DNA of 64,000 bases from Candidatus Methylomirabilis lanthanidiphila. GTDB lineage: Bacteria; Methylomirabilota; Methylomirabilia; Methylomirabilales; Methylomirabilaceae. The position numbers and the translations under genes were made by a program. Location: positions 1-64,000 of the forward strand of contig CABIKM010000015.1 in assembly GCA_902196205.1 (NCBI GenBank), read 5' to 3'. The stretch's first letter is position 1. Every line of letters begins with the position of its first letter. Below, one piece after another: positions 16,070 through 23,589 of this stretch. The notes under the pieces are model-generated. The model made no database searches, was not told where the DNA came from, and saw only the letters and a list, made by a program, of their open reading frames with translations.

Positions 16070-16783
16070 ATGAAGACTCGTAGCCATATTGGAGCCTGGG
16101 TAGCCATCCTAGCCGTCCTGGCCGGATGCACGTCGACCAAGGTGACCGAGCGCCAGATGCTCGACCCCCAAGCCAGGATCCCCAGACCGGCTCGCATCCT
16201 GGTCTATGACTTTGCCGCGACGCCGGCCGACATCCCGGCCTGGTCCGCGGCGGCCGGTCAGTATGCGGTGCCATGCACGCCGCCAGCCGCCGAGGAGATC
16301 GAGACCGGCCGTAAGCTCGGCGAACTGGTCGCGCAGGAGCTGGTGGCGGAGATCCAGGGCATGGGACTATCGGCGGTACGCGCGGCAGGTCAACCGGCGC
16401 CGCGGGTCGGCGACGCCATGCTCGTGGGCTATTTCGAAGCCATCGACACGGGCAGCACGACCAGGCGCTTGGTGCTCGGATTCGGCTCCGGGGCGGCCGA
16501 TCTGGGCACGGCAGTCGAAGGCTACGTGATGACGGATCAGGGACCGCGCCTGCTGGGGTCGGGCAAGCTGGGGTCCAAAGGCGGCAAAACGCCGGGGTTG
16601 CTGGTGCCCCTGGCGGTAATCGCCGCGACCGCCAACCCGATTGGTCTGATCGTGGTTGGCGCCGCGAAATTGCAGGGCGAGGTGACAGGCCGAACGAAGA
16701 TTGAGGGCGCAGCCAAGCGGACTGCCAAGCTGATTGCCGACGAGCTGCGTAAGGGATTCCAGCGACGGGGTTGGATCGACTGA
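16070..16783 (+). CDS. DUF4410-type outer-membrane lipoprotein
   Basis: 237 residues with a lipoprotein signal (VAILAVLAGC, Cys20) followed by TSTKVTERQML. The family-defining part is PRPARILVYDFAATPADIP, a helical segment GRKLGELVAQELVAEIQGMG, and a glycine-rich beta region with GFGSGAADLGTAVEGYVMT. It ends in AAKRTAKLIADELRKGFQRRGW. Function is unknown; such proteins sit on the periplasmic face of the outer membrane. SD GGAGG lies 7-11 bases before the ATG. Related but broken copies of its 5' end occur at 42.4 kb and 51.6 kb, and of its middle at 51.7-51.9 kb. Confidence 0.75.
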   Translation: MKTRSHIGAWVAILAVLAGCTSTKVTERQMLDPQARIPRPARILVYDFAATPADIPAWSAAAGQYAVPCTPPAAEEIETGRKLGELVAQELVAEIQGMGLSAVRAAGQPAPRVGDAMLVGYFEAIDTGSTTRRLVLGFGSGAADLGTAVEGYVMTDQGPRLLGSGKLGSKGGKTPGLLVPLAVIAATANPIGLIVVGAAKLQGEVTGRTKIEGAAKRTAKLIADELRKGFQRRGWID

Positions 16784-17150
16784 GGTCTGAAACAATTTTG
16801 TGACACCGCACTACCGGGAACCGCCCATGGATGAGAAGGATTCGCGGTGGCCAATGAGTCTTCGTTGTGCCGTATCTTTCGGCACAAGGAGAACCGTGGT
16901 GCGGCGTGACCGGATGGTTCCCGTCCTTCGGACAATGCGAGCGACACACCTGGAGAGATGCAGGGTCAAATCGGTGGAGTCCCATGTGCGCTCGATGGCC
17001 TCTACTTGGCTGCGCATCGCGCCGGTAGCGGTTCTATCATGACTTCAAGAGTTCCCTGGTTGATGTGCGTGCGCGGGTTTATTATAGTCGTGTCGTCGTT
17101 GGGGTGGAGAGCTTCGGTTGTACAATCGACGAGTATGGAGGCGATCGATC
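16784..17150. other. Intergenic stretch with one perfect hairpin
   Basis: 367 bases between two lipoprotein genes without a convincing frame. A perfect 8-bp hairpin TTGTGCCG/CGGCACAA lies at 16,865-16,887 and is followed by GGAGAACC, an SD-like tract with no clear gene after it. A TATTATAG-like A/T patch at ~17,080 could be the promoter of the next gene. Confidence 0.35.
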
Positions 17151-17822
17151 ATGCAACGGATGAAGATGAAATCGACCGTACCCTGTGCCTTGAGAATCGG
17201 CGCTTGGTCCCTGATTGTTGTCGCCATACTGGCCGGCTGTAGCGGTGCGCCCAAAGTCACCCGGTCAGGCTTTCTGCCGGACTATTCACAACTGAAGCCC
17301 GACCCGGCCGCCGATGAGGCGATGACATGGTTGGCACCCAATGAAACACTCAGGCAGTACAAGCAGTTCATCATCGATCCGGTCGTCGTCCACTTTGCTC
17401 CAAACGCAAAAGGGACGGCGATCGATCCGGTCGCGCTCAAGGAGCTGTCGGATTATTTTCACGCCGAGGTGGTGAAGGCGCTGACGGAATCCGGACGATA
17501 TAAGGCGATCACGGTACCCGGACCCGGCGTGGCCCGTATTCGAGTCGCCATTACCGATATCTCAAAGACGATACCCATTGCCAACATCCACCCCGCGACG
17601 AAGCTATCGGGCGTCGGCCTGGGCGGCGCGGCCATGGAGGCGGAAATGGTTGACTCAATCTCCGGCGAGCGGCTTGGGGCGGTAGTGGACTCACAATCAG
17701 GCGGGCGACTTGGGATCGTCGCCGGTCTGCAGACATACGGACACGCAAAGCAGGTCATGGATGGATGGGTCAAGCGGTTCGTGAAGCGCATGGATCACAT
17801 CCACGGCTACACAGGCAAGTGA
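17151..17822 (+). CDS. DUF3313-type lipoprotein
   Basis: ATG 17151 is chosen over an in-frame ATG at 17118 because GGAGG (17137-17141) sits before it and the degraded paralogue at 15541 starts at the same place. Residues 1-~27 are a lipoprotein signal ending LAGC. The mature part has FLPDYSQLKPDPAADEAMTW, YKQFIIDPVVVHFAPNAKGT, FHAEVVKALTESGRYKAIT, then ARIRVAITDISKT and the C-terminal QVMDGWVKRFVKRMD. This fits the DUF3313 family of outer-membrane lipoproteins of unknown function. It is the only intact member here; three partial copies lie at 15.5, 33.2 and 38.3 kb. Confidence 0.78.
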   Translation: MQRMKMKSTVPCALRIGAWSLIVVAILAGCSGAPKVTRSGFLPDYSQLKPDPAADEAMTWLAPNETLRQYKQFIIDPVVVHFAPNAKGTAIDPVALKELSDYFHAEVVKALTESGRYKAITVPGPGVARIRVAITDISKTIPIANIHPATKLSGVGLGGAAMEAEMVDSISGERLGAVVDSQSGGRLGIVAGLQTYGHAKQVMDGWVKRFVKRMDHIHGYTGK

Positions 17823-17949
17823 CGATACGCGCCGATCCGGTCGCATGCCTGATCTGTACGCACCGCCACACGGACGACTGAGCCATTGCGACCAGCGTCC
17901 GGTAACGTTCCACAGGCTGGACTGGATCTGATCTGCACCGACCGGAACG

Positions 17950-19677
17950 ATGAGAAGACCGAATGCGTTCATAACGGGGTTGGCGGCTCTCGTCCTGTTG
18001 GCCGTCATCCCTTTGGCGATCCGCGAGGCGCCGGAAAGCGGGCGGATGGTCTTTGCGGCGGAGGAACAAACCGTCGGGAGGCTGCCTGCCGTCGATTCGG
18101 AAGAGGAGGAGACCACAGCACCGGTCACCCTCGACGGTCTCGTGTTACTCCGCGTGCGCGGGACCTCATCCTTTCCCGCAAAGAGGCGTGCCGCCGAGAT
18201 TGAAGAGCGTATCCGGGCGGCTGCGGGCGATCCTGGATTCCGCACCGACGCCCTGCGCGTGGTCGATTCCGACGTCTTCGTGGAGATCCTGGCGGGAGAC
18301 CAGCGGCTCATGGTGGTATTCGACGCCGACGCACGGCCGGAACGGCTGTCCCGGAAGGAGCTGGCGCTCATTTACGTCAGGCAGATTCGCGAGGCCGTCC
18401 AGGGGTACCGTGCCGCGCGGGAGCCACGACGCTTGGTGCGCGGCGCGGTGTATGCGCTGGCAGCGACGGCCGTCCTGGCCGTGGCAGTGGCCGGCGTCGC
18501 ATGGCTGTTCCGGCTCCTGAATACGCTTCTGGATCGGCGATTCCGTACGCGCATCAGGTCGGTCGGGGTCCAGTCGTTTCAGATCGTCCGAGCGGAGCGG
18601 ATCTGGGAGGCGCTACTCGGCACCGTCCGCTTTGGGCGGGTGCTGATCCTGCTGACGGTCGTCATCGTATATCTGGAGTTCGTCCTGGGCCTGTTCCCCT
18701 GGACGCGATTTCTCGCCAGTGAGATTTTCGATCTCGTGGTCGGCCCCGTGAGGACGATGGGCGCGGCTATCCTCGCCGCCATTCCCAACCTGATCTTTCT
18801 CGTCGTCCTCACCGTGACGACGCGGTACGCGCTCAAACTGGTGCGCGCCTTCTTTGACGCGCTCGGGTACGGTACGTTCAGCCTGAAGGGATTCGAGCGG
18901 GAATGGGCGGCGCCGACCTACAAGATCGTGCGGCTGGCGATCGTCATCTTCGCCGTGGTGCTCGCCTACCCGTATATTCCGGGATCGGAGTCGGCCGCCT
19001 TCAAAGGCATGTCGCTCTTTCTCGGTGTCGTGTTTTCGCTGGGCTCCTCGACGGCGATAGCCAACCTGATCGCCGGCTACATGATTACCTACCGGCGGGC
19101 ATTCCGGGTCGGCGACCGGGTGAAGATCGGCGACCAGATCGGCGATGTGATCGAAATGCGTCTGCAGGCGACGCATCTGCGGACGCCCAAGAACGAGGAG
19201 GTGATCGTCCCCAACTCCACCATCCTCAACGGCGAGGTCGTCAACTATAACACCCTTGCCCGCAAGGGCGGATTGATTCTGCATACGACTGTGGGGATCG
19301 GTTACGAGACCCCATGGCGGCAGGTCGAGGCCATGCTGAAGCTGGCCGCCGACCGCACCCCGGGCCTGCTCAAAGAGCCGCCGCCGTTTGTCCTCCAGAA
19401 ATCTCTGGGAGATTTCGCGGTAACCTACGAGGTCAACGTGTACTGCGATAACCCTCAGGCTATGGTTCAGCTCTACACCGCCCTGCACCGGAACATCCTG
19501 GACCTCTTCAACGAGTACGGCGTGCAGATCATGACACCGGCCTACGAGCGCGACCCGGAGCAACCCAAGGTGGTACCGAAGGAATACTGGTTTGCCGCGC
19601 CCGCCACACCGTCAGATCCCGAGGCGGGCGGCAGTGTGACGGAGCAAGTGGAAGGCGTGCGAAGGCCCGATCCCTGA
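17950..19677 (+). CDS. MscS-family mechanosensitive ion channel with periplasmic N-domain
   Basis: 575 residues. A signal-like first helix precedes a ~110-residue soluble N-terminal domain. About five membrane segments follow between ~165 and 380. The pore helix and beta domain carry the family signature LGVVFSLGSSTAIANLIAGY, then RVGDRVKIGDQIGDVIEM and EEVIVPNSTILNGEVVNY. It should gate ion and osmolyte efflux on membrane tension. The 3' end is Pro/Glu-rich and not conserved. The 130-base gap before it also exists as a degraded copy at 33.2-33.5 kb. A simple -35/-10 pair lies after it, before the next operon. Confidence 0.87.
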   Translation: MRRPNAFITGLAALVLLAVIPLAIREAPESGRMVFAAEEQTVGRLPAVDSEEEETTAPVTLDGLVLLRVRGTSSFPAKRRAAEIEERIRAAAGDPGFRTDALRVVDSDVFVEILAGDQRLMVVFDADARPERLSRKELALIYVRQIREAVQGYRAAREPRRLVRGAVYALAATAVLAVAVAGVAWLFRLLNTLLDRRFRTRIRSVGVQSFQIVRAERIWEALLGTVRFGRVLILLTVVIVYLEFVLGLFPWTRFLASEIFDLVVGPVRTMGAAILAAIPNLIFLVVLTVTTRYALKLVRAFFDALGYGTFSLKGFEREWAAPTYKIVRLAIVIFAVVLAYPYIPGSESAAFKGMSLFLGVVFSLGSSTAIANLIAGYMITYRRAFRVGDRVKIGDQIGDVIEMRLQATHLRTPKNEEVIVPNSTILNGEVVNYNTLARKGGLILHTTVGIGYETPWRQVEAMLKLAADRTPGLLKEPPPFVLQKSLGDFAVTYEVNVYCDNPQAMVQLYTALHRNILDLFNEYGVQIMTPAYERDPEQPKVVPKEYWFAAPATPSDPEAGGSVTEQVEGVRRPDP

Positions 19678-19752
19678 AACCCCGGTCGAATGAACCGACA
19701 CGCCGCCGGGACGCAGGTCAAGACAACGTACCTCGCGGGCGCAGTAGCCTTG

Positions 19753-19781
19753 TTGACAGGCATTGAACTGCCTGATAAGGT
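19753..19781 (+). promoter_or_regulatory. Sigma-70-like promoter candidate for the mla-type operon
   Basis: TTGACA at 19,753-19,758 with a 17-base spacer to TAAGGT at 19,776-19,781. The -35 is perfect and the -10 weak (three of six). It lies ~150 bases before the first gene of the lipid-transport operon. Confidence 0.35.
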
Positions 19782-19933
19782 GTTAGCAGATACGTCCTGT
19801 CTGCCTGGGTAAAAGTGCCAGGCTGCTATCATCCCTCCACCACGAAGGATGGGGTGCTGCTCATGAGCGATCGCCGTCGTTCACGGACACGCCACGGGCC
19901 ACATTGGCTCGCACCCGAATCCTTTGCGCTCCC

Positions 19934-21079
19934 ATGACGAACCCATTGCGCCAGGCCATAGTGCTCGGCTTCGATCGTCCGACGGGCAATACGCTCCTGA
20001 TTCGGCTCGCGGGTAACTGGACGATCGAGGCAAAGCTCCCGTCCATCTTGGAGGCGCAGCGGCAGATTGAGGCGAGCCCACCCAGCGGGCGAATCGCCTT
20101 TGACGCCCGGGACCTGACAGCTTGGGACAGCAGCCTTCTGATCTTCCTCACCAAACTGATCGCTGAAGCCGAGCATCGCGGGATCGAGATCGATCGGGCA
20201 GGCCTGCCTGAGGGCGTCAGACGGCTGCTCACCCTGGCCACTGCGGTGCCTGCGCGCAAAGATACGGCTCAGGCAAGCGGGCAGGTCTCTCCGCTCACCC
20301 GTGTGGGGATGGGCGCCCTTGGCGCGTCGCGAGAAGCGACGGTCATGCTCGCCTTCCTGGGAGAAGCGTCCGTTGCCTTCCTCAAGTTCTTCCTGGGACG
20401 AGCGCGGTACCGGCGCTCGGATCTCCTGCTGGTCATCCAGGAGGTTGGAGCACAGGCGCTGCCCATCGTCACACTGATCAGCTTTCTGGTGGGGGTGATC
20501 CTGGCCTACGTCGGGGCGATACAGCTCCAGCAGTTCGGCGCCCAGGTCTACGTTGCGGATCTTGTGGGGATCGCTATGACCAGGGAGATGGGCGCGATGA
20601 TGGCGGCCATCATCATGGCCGGCCGGACCGGCGCGGCCTTCGCCGCCCAACTCGGGACGATGCAGGCGAATGAGGAGATCGACGCGCTGACGACGCTCGG
20701 CATCCCGGCGATGGAGTTCCTGGCCCTGCCCCGGATGCTCGCGTTGGCTTTGATGATGCCGCTCCTGTGCGTGTACGCCGATCTCCTCGGGATCATGGGC
20801 GGGGCAGCCGTAGGGATCGGCATGCTGGACATCGGCCCGACCCAATATTACCTGCGCACGGCGGAGGCCGTGGGGCTCGACAGCGCCCTGGCGGGGCTCA
20901 TCAAGGCCTCGGTCTTCGGTGTGCTGGTGGCGATCGCCGGGTGCCTCCGGGGGATGCAATGCGGGCGAAGTTCCGCCGCGGTGGGGGCGGCGACCACCTC
21001 GGCGGTGGTGACCGGGATCGTCCTCATTATCGTGTCGGACGCGCTCATGACCATCATCTTTAACCTGATCGGGCTCTAA
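19934..21079 (+). CDS. mlaE: MlaE-family lipid ABC permease with N-terminal STAS domain
   Basis: Inner-membrane permease of an MCE/Mla-type phospholipid transporter. The first ~115 residues form a STAS-like domain (VLGFDRPTGNTLLIRLAGNW, ARDLTAWDSSLLIFLTKLI), the job done by the separate protein MlaB in E. coli. The permease core follows with VQEVGAQALPIVTLISFLVG-like text, GIAMTREMGAMMAAIIMAGR and NEEIDALTTLGIPAMEFLAL, all MlaE hallmarks. I prefer ATG 19934; an in-frame start at 19904 adds ten residues. It heads an operon with the ATPase, MCE protein and lipoprotein that follow within a few bases each. Confidence 0.87.
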   Translation: MTNPLRQAIVLGFDRPTGNTLLIRLAGNWTIEAKLPSILEAQRQIEASPPSGRIAFDARDLTAWDSSLLIFLTKLIAEAEHRGIEIDRAGLPEGVRRLLTLATAVPARKDTAQASGQVSPLTRVGMGALGASREATVMLAFLGEASVAFLKFFLGRARYRRSDLLLVIQEVGAQALPIVTLISFLVGVILAYVGAIQLQQFGAQVYVADLVGIAMTREMGAMMAAIIMAGRTGAAFAAQLGTMQANEEIDALTTLGIPAMEFLALPRMLALALMMPLLCVYADLLGIMGGAAVGIGMLDIGPTQYYLRTAEAVGLDSALAGLIKASVFGVLVAIAGCLRGMQCGRSSAAVGAATTSAVVTGIVLIIVSDALMTIIFNLIGL

Positions 21080-21094
21080 GGAGGCGGCCGCACG

Positions 21095-21859
21095 ATGGCC
21101 TCACCGGAGGCTCGCATCGAGGTCCGCGACCTGGATATGCTCTACGGTGATCGAGTGATCCAGCGTTATCTCAGCTTCACGGTGCGCCGGGGCGATATCT
21201 TCGTCGTGATGGGGGGGAGTGGCTGCGGCAAGAGTACGCTGCTCCGGCATATGATCGGGCTGATCCAACCGGCGCGAGGGGAGGTGTTCTATGACGGTCG
21301 AAGCCTCTGGGCCACCGAGCCGGCCGAACGGGAGCAGATGATGCGACGCTTCGGCGTGCTCTACCAGAGCGGCGCCCTCTGGAGCTCGATGACGCTGGCT
21401 GAGAACGTCTCCCTTCCGATCGGAGAGTACACCGATCTAAACCCCGCCCAGATCCGGGAGCTCGTCTCGCTGAAGCTCGCGCTGGTGGGGCTCGCCGGCT
21501 TCGAGGAGTTCTACCCTTCGGAGATCAGCGGGGGCATGCGCAAGCGGGCAGGCCTGGCCCGCGCCATGGCGCTGGACCCGGACATCCTCTTCTTTGATGA
21601 ACCCTCGGCGGGCCTGGACCCGATCAGCTCGCGCCTCCTGGACGACCTGATCCTCGAGCTTCGGGACAGCCTGGGCGCCACCGTAGTGATCGTCACGCAC
21701 GAACTCCCCAGCATCTTTGCCGTCGCGACCAATTCGGTCTTCCTGGACGCGGACACCAAGACCATGATTGCCGCCGGCGATCCGAAGGAGTTGCTCGAAC
21801 ACCCGCCGGACCCCAAGGTCCGGCGTTTTCTCACCCGCGGCGAGTCGGAAGGACGATGA
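21095..21859 (+). CDS. mlaF: MlaF-family ABC transporter ATPase
   Basis: Cytoplasmic ATPase of the lipid transporter. Walker A GGSGCGKST (~42-50), Q-loop VLYQSGALWSSMTLAENV, signature EISGGMRKRAGLARAMALD, Walker B ILFFDEPSAGLDP and switch H in VTHELPS. The form SGGMRKR rather than SGGQ is characteristic of the MlaF/TTG2A group. SD GGAGG precedes the ATG by 9 bases, and only 15 bases separate it from mlaE. Confidence 0.9.
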   Translation: MASPEARIEVRDLDMLYGDRVIQRYLSFTVRRGDIFVVMGGSGCGKSTLLRHMIGLIQPARGEVFYDGRSLWATEPAEREQMMRRFGVLYQSGALWSSMTLAENVSLPIGEYTDLNPAQIRELVSLKLALVGLAGFEEFYPSEISGGMRKRAGLARAMALDPDILFFDEPSAGLDPISSRLLDDLILELRDSLGATVVIVTHELPSIFAVATNSVFLDADTKTMIAAGDPKELLEHPPDPKVRRFLTRGESEGR

Positions 21860-21862
21860 AGC

Positions 21863-22873
21863 ATGGCTAAGAAAGCGAACCCGGCCCTGATCGGAGCATT
21901 CGTCCTGGGAGCGATCGGTCTTGCCGCCGGCGGCCTGGTAGTGTTCGGCGGCGGGAAGTTTTTCCGGCAAACCCAGGTGTGGGTCGCGTACTTCCCTGAG
22001 TCGGTCAAGGGCCTGTCCGTAGGCTCGCCGGTTACGTTCCAGGGTGTGAAGATAGGGTCCGTTACCGACGTCAAAGTAGTCTTGGACCCAAAGGAAATGA
22101 AAGCCAGCACGCCGGTCTTCTTCGAGATCGAGGCCGATCGGTTCACGCCTGTCCCGGGCGTGCAGATCAGGTTTGAGAAGGGCGCCACGGGGGCAAAGAT
22201 CCTGATCGAGCGTGGCCTGCGCGCTCAACTGGAAACTCAGAGCTTCGTAACGGGCCAGTTGGCGATCGCCCTGGGCTTGCACCCGGGCACGCCGATCCAT
22301 TTGACCGGGCTCAACCCCGACCTTTTCGAGATGCCGACGATCCCATCGAGTACGGAAAAGCTGACCACAACTATCGAACACCTCCCCATTGACGAGATTG
22401 CCCAGTCCGTGCTCAAGGCGACGCAAGGGGTGGACCGGCTTGTCAACGCGCCGGAGCTGAACGAGACCATTCGCTCCCTGAGCGCCGCGGCCCGCGACCT
22501 CCGGGAGCTGGCACAGCACATGGACGCCGAGGTAAGACCACTGGCGAACGAAGTCGCCACGACGCTCGACGCCACACGCGACACCCTGAAGGACACCCAA
22601 AAGCTGGTCCGGGACGTAGGCGGGCAGGTGAGGCCGATGGCCGCGAGCATAGAGAAGACGTTGACCGCGGCACAGGCCGCCCTCGAGGGGGCGCAGCGAA
22701 CCATGGTGACGGTCAACGAAACGGTCGCCGAGACATCCTCCATGCAGTACGAGCTGACAGGTACTCTCCGGGAGCTCTCGACTGCGCTTCGGTCTATCCG
22801 AACGCTGAGCGATTACCTCGAAAGGCACCCCGACGCGCTGCTGTTCGGCAAGGGTGCGGCGGGAGGCAAGTGA
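21863..22873 (+). CDS. mlaD: MlaD-family MCE-domain protein
   Basis: One N-terminal membrane helix (NPALIGAFVLGAIGLAAGGLV), an MCE domain at ~35-120 (FPESVKGLSVGSPVTFQGVK, IGSVTDVKVV) and a long helical, coiled-coil-like tail of ~200 residues with many Ala, Leu and Thr. MCE proteins form hexameric periplasmic tubes that carry lipids between membranes; the long helical tail is of the PqiB/LetB-like needle sort rather than the short E. coli MlaD. It starts three bases after mlaF ends. Confidence 0.87.
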   Translation: MAKKANPALIGAFVLGAIGLAAGGLVVFGGGKFFRQTQVWVAYFPESVKGLSVGSPVTFQGVKIGSVTDVKVVLDPKEMKASTPVFFEIEADRFTPVPGVQIRFEKGATGAKILIERGLRAQLETQSFVTGQLAIALGLHPGTPIHLTGLNPDLFEMPTIPSSTEKLTTTIEHLPIDEIAQSVLKATQGVDRLVNAPELNETIRSLSAAARDLRELAQHMDAEVRPLANEVATTLDATRDTLKDTQKLVRDVGGQVRPMAASIEKTLTAAQAALEGAQRTMVTVNETVAETSSMQYELTGTLRELSTALRSIRTLSDYLERHPDALLFGKGAAGGK

Positions 22874-23493
22874 TGCGTATCTTCGTCAAGCGCTTAGTAA
22901 TGCTGGCGCTGGGTGGTTGGGTGGTCGTGGCTGCGGGCTGCGCCGGCTCGCCGCCCACGAGGTTCTATGTGTTGACTCCGGTGGCGGGCATGGAGGCATC
23001 CGATCCCGCCGTGCCGGTCAAGGACGGCATTGCCGTCGGGATCCGTCGGGTGGCTCTGCCGGACTATCTCGATCGGCCGCAGATCGTGACTCGCTCCAGT
23101 CCGAACACGCTGGACCTTGCGGAGTTCGACCGCTGGGCGGCGCCCCTTGGGGAGGCGTTTCCCCGTATGCTCGCCGAGAACCTGGCCGGCATGATCCCGT
23201 CGGATCGCGTGACCGTATTCCCCTGGCTGAGAAGCGTGCAGCCGGATTATGAAGTGACCGTAGAGGTAACACGGTTCGAGGGGCGGCTCGGCAGTGAGTG
23301 CGCGCTGGTTGCCCGCTGGACCGTCATCGGTGGAGAGCGTAAAGTTCCGGTCGCCACGGGGACGTCGAGACTGCGCGAGTCGGCGGGCGGCGACTACGAA
23401 GCCCTGGTGGCGGCCCAGAGTCGTCTGATCGGCGCGCTCAGCCGGGAGATCGCGGTGGCGGTGAAGGCGATCCCACGCGAGGGAACGCAATAA
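22873..23493 (+). CDS. PqiC/LbpA-like auxiliary lipoprotein of the MCE transporter
   Basis: The ATG overlaps the mlaD stop by one base (TGATG). A lipoprotein signal ends VVAAGC. The mature domain has PPTRFYVLTPV, IAVGIRRVALPDYLDRPQIV, EFDRWAAPLGEAFPRMLAEN and a C-terminal helix AQSRLIGALSREIAVAVKAI, matching the ABC-transport auxiliary lipoprotein family (former DUF330) that includes PqiC. It should be the outer-membrane anchor of the trans-envelope lipid path. No separate mlaC is present. Confidence 0.8.
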   Translation: MRIFVKRLVMLALGGWVVVAAGCAGSPPTRFYVLTPVAGMEASDPAVPVKDGIAVGIRRVALPDYLDRPQIVTRSSPNTLDLAEFDRWAAPLGEAFPRMLAENLAGMIPSDRVTVFPWLRSVQPDYEVTVEVTRFEGRLGSECALVARWTVIGGERKVPVATGTSRLRESAGGDYEALVAAQSRLIGALSREIAVAVKAIPREGTQ

Positions 23494-23589
23494 AAGACAA
23501 GAGCAACCGAGCTGGTTTCTCGTGAGATTTTATAATCGAACGTCAACGACGCCATGCCGAACCAGAAAGACATCAAAAGGAGACTACAG

